From DASQHY01 sp035602605 (GTDB lineage: Bacteria; Acidobacteriota; Terriglobia; Acidiferrales; UBA7541), in NCBI GenBank assembly GCA_035602605.1, contig DATNLZ010000019.1, forward strand, positions 1 to 6,814: 6,814 nucleotides of DNA, given 5' to 3'. Below the pieces are notes generated by a model. It was given only the letters and a program-made list of their open reading frames with translations. It had not been told where the DNA came from and ran no database searches. A program made the position numbers and the translations under genes. This document shows, piece after piece, positions 5,958-6,814 of the stretch. Position 1 is the first letter of the stretch. Each line of letters begins with the position of its first letter.

Positions 5958-6782
5958 CTAAGTGCGTCGCCTGCCTTTGGAGTGTACCGGGAAGCCCAAT
6001 TGGGCGGAAATTCTGCCCGTCGCTTCGATGAGTGTTTGCCCAACTCGCCCCACGGTATTCCCAGTCATGTGGCTCACCGGACCCGAAATACTCAGGGCTG
6101 CAATCGGCCTTCCTTGAGAATTGAAAATAGGGGCGGCTACGCAACGTGCGCCCTTTTCCGTTTCCTCGTTGTCCACGGCGTACCCTTGCTCCCGAATCCG
6201 TTTGAAGGCTTTTAAGTGGGCCTGGACCGAGGTAATGGTCTTGGGGGTTAGTTTCGGGCGCGACCTCTTTTTTAGGATTTCCTCCGCTTCAATGGGATGT
6301 AGAAACGCCAGCATTGACTTGCCGACTCCCGTCGCATGAACTGGCGCATACGTGTTGACGTTGGCTGCCATCCGAATCGATCGAAGGCCCTCTAGAATTT
6401 CGGTGTACAAAACCTGCTCTCGATCAAGCACTGCGAGATTGACAGTCTGCTCAAAGCGGGCCAACAACTTCTCCATGTATGGTCGGGCAACTCGTCTCAA
6501 TGTTTCCCGACCCTCGTCATGGTTTAGCCACGTGGTCCCGTGGACAGATATATAGGCTCGGCTGACCGGATCTTTTCGGGCATAACCGATCTCTTGAAGT
6601 GTGAACAATATCCGAAAGACGGTCGCTTTCGGCAGTTGAAGCGTCCTGGCAAGTTCACTCACCCGCACCCCTGTCTCACTACGGGCCATGATCTGGAGAA
6701 TTCGAAAAGCGCTCTCTAACGCTCTTACGAAGTTTGAAGTCCCTCGTACGACTTTTGCCGGAGTAGATTCAGTCTGTTTCAT
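5958..6782 (-). CDS. IclR-family transcriptional regulator
   Basis: This 274-residue protein has an N-terminal winged helix-turn-helix (ALESAFRILQIM at about 21-32, VSELARTLQLPKATVFRIL at about 41-59) and a C-terminal effector-binding domain (about 85-265) with APVHATGVGKSMLAFL, YAVDNEETEKGARCVAAPI and GRPIAALSISGP. This is the full IclR architecture at the usual length. IclR proteins are cytoplasmic dimers or tetramers that bind palindromic operators and respond to small carboxylates or sugar-acid catabolites. The ATG at 6782 is the only start covering the whole domain with a basic N-terminal arm; no good ribosome-binding site precedes it. It converges on the CocE-like gene with 13 bases between the two stop codons, so it is not in the operon, but it is the only regulator in the window and a candidate controller of the neighbouring genes. 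Confidence 0.93.
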   Translation of the reverse strand: MKQTESTPAKVVRGTSNFVRALESAFRILQIMARSETGVRVSELARTLQLPKATVFRILFTLQEIGYARKDPVSRAYISVHGTTWLNHDEGRETLRRVARPYMEKLLARFEQTVNLAVLDREQVLYTEILEGLRSIRMAANVNTYAPVHATGVGKSMLAFLHPIEAEEILKKRSRPKLTPKTITSVQAHLKAFKRIREQGYAVDNEETEKGARCVAAPIFNSQGRPIAALSISGPVSHMTGNTVGRVGQTLIEATGRISAQLGFPVHSKGRRRT

Positions 6783-6814
6783 ACGCGAGAAGGCTACAAC
6801 AATTTTGCGGAACA
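6783..6814 (-). promoter_or_regulatory. Upstream edge of the iclR-type gene (incomplete)
   Basis: Only 32 bases upstream of the start are visible. On the minus strand they begin TGTTCCGCAAAATT and contain no convincing Shine-Dalgarno site. TTCCGC is a word found in several IclR-type operators, but its palindromic partner is not visible inside the window. Confidence 0.2.

Noticed and set aside
5994..6005. Perfect palindrome GCCCAATTGGGC just past the end of the operon, considered as a terminator or operator
   Set aside because: It lies inside the IclR coding sequence, encodes the conserved C-terminal residues and has no T-tract, so it is probably coincidental.

Overview
The window looks like a bacterial carbohydrate-utilisation locus of moderate GC content, judged by eye. 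The evidence is a GH130-type phosphorylase, a sugar-type class II aldolase, an exported clan GH-A glycosidase, a twin-arginine-exported CocE/S15 hydrolase and an IclR-family regulator. The organism cannot be fixed from sequence reading alone. The combination of secreted glycosidase, Tat hydrolase and sugar catabolism would suit a soil polysaccharide degrader, for example an Acidobacteriota member, but that is a weak inference.

Layout. Positions 2-709 (+) hold the C-terminal part of a GH130 glycoside phosphorylase/hydrolase that begins before the window. Its tail is divergent, and the same frame stays open for 41 more codons after its TAG stop. A 323-base gap without a convincing gene (710-1032) separates it from a convergent class II aldolase gene (1033-1791, minus). 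An intergenic region of about 520 bases (1792-2314) separates the aldolase from a divergent two-gene operon. It carries a good sigma70-type promoter (TTGACA, 17 bases, TAGTAT) and two perfect palindromes built from GAAAC/GTTTC half-sites. The operon is a Sec-type secreted clan GH-A (GH39-like) glycosidase (2315-3934) followed 12 bases later by a Tat-exported CocE/X-Pro dipeptidyl-peptidase-like serine hydrolase (3947-5944). An IclR-family regulator (5958-6782, minus) converges on the operon end with 13 bases between stop codons.

How the genes may work together (inference): the two exported enzymes would attack an extracellular substrate, the glycosidase cutting a glycosidic bond and the CocE-like hydrolase an ester or amide. 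GH130 and the class II aldolase would act on the released sugars or their phosphorylated derivatives inside the cell. The palindromes between the divergent genes suggest regulation by a ligand-responsive factor, possibly the neighbouring IclR protein. No RNA gene, insertion sequence, CRISPR array or attachment site was recognised.
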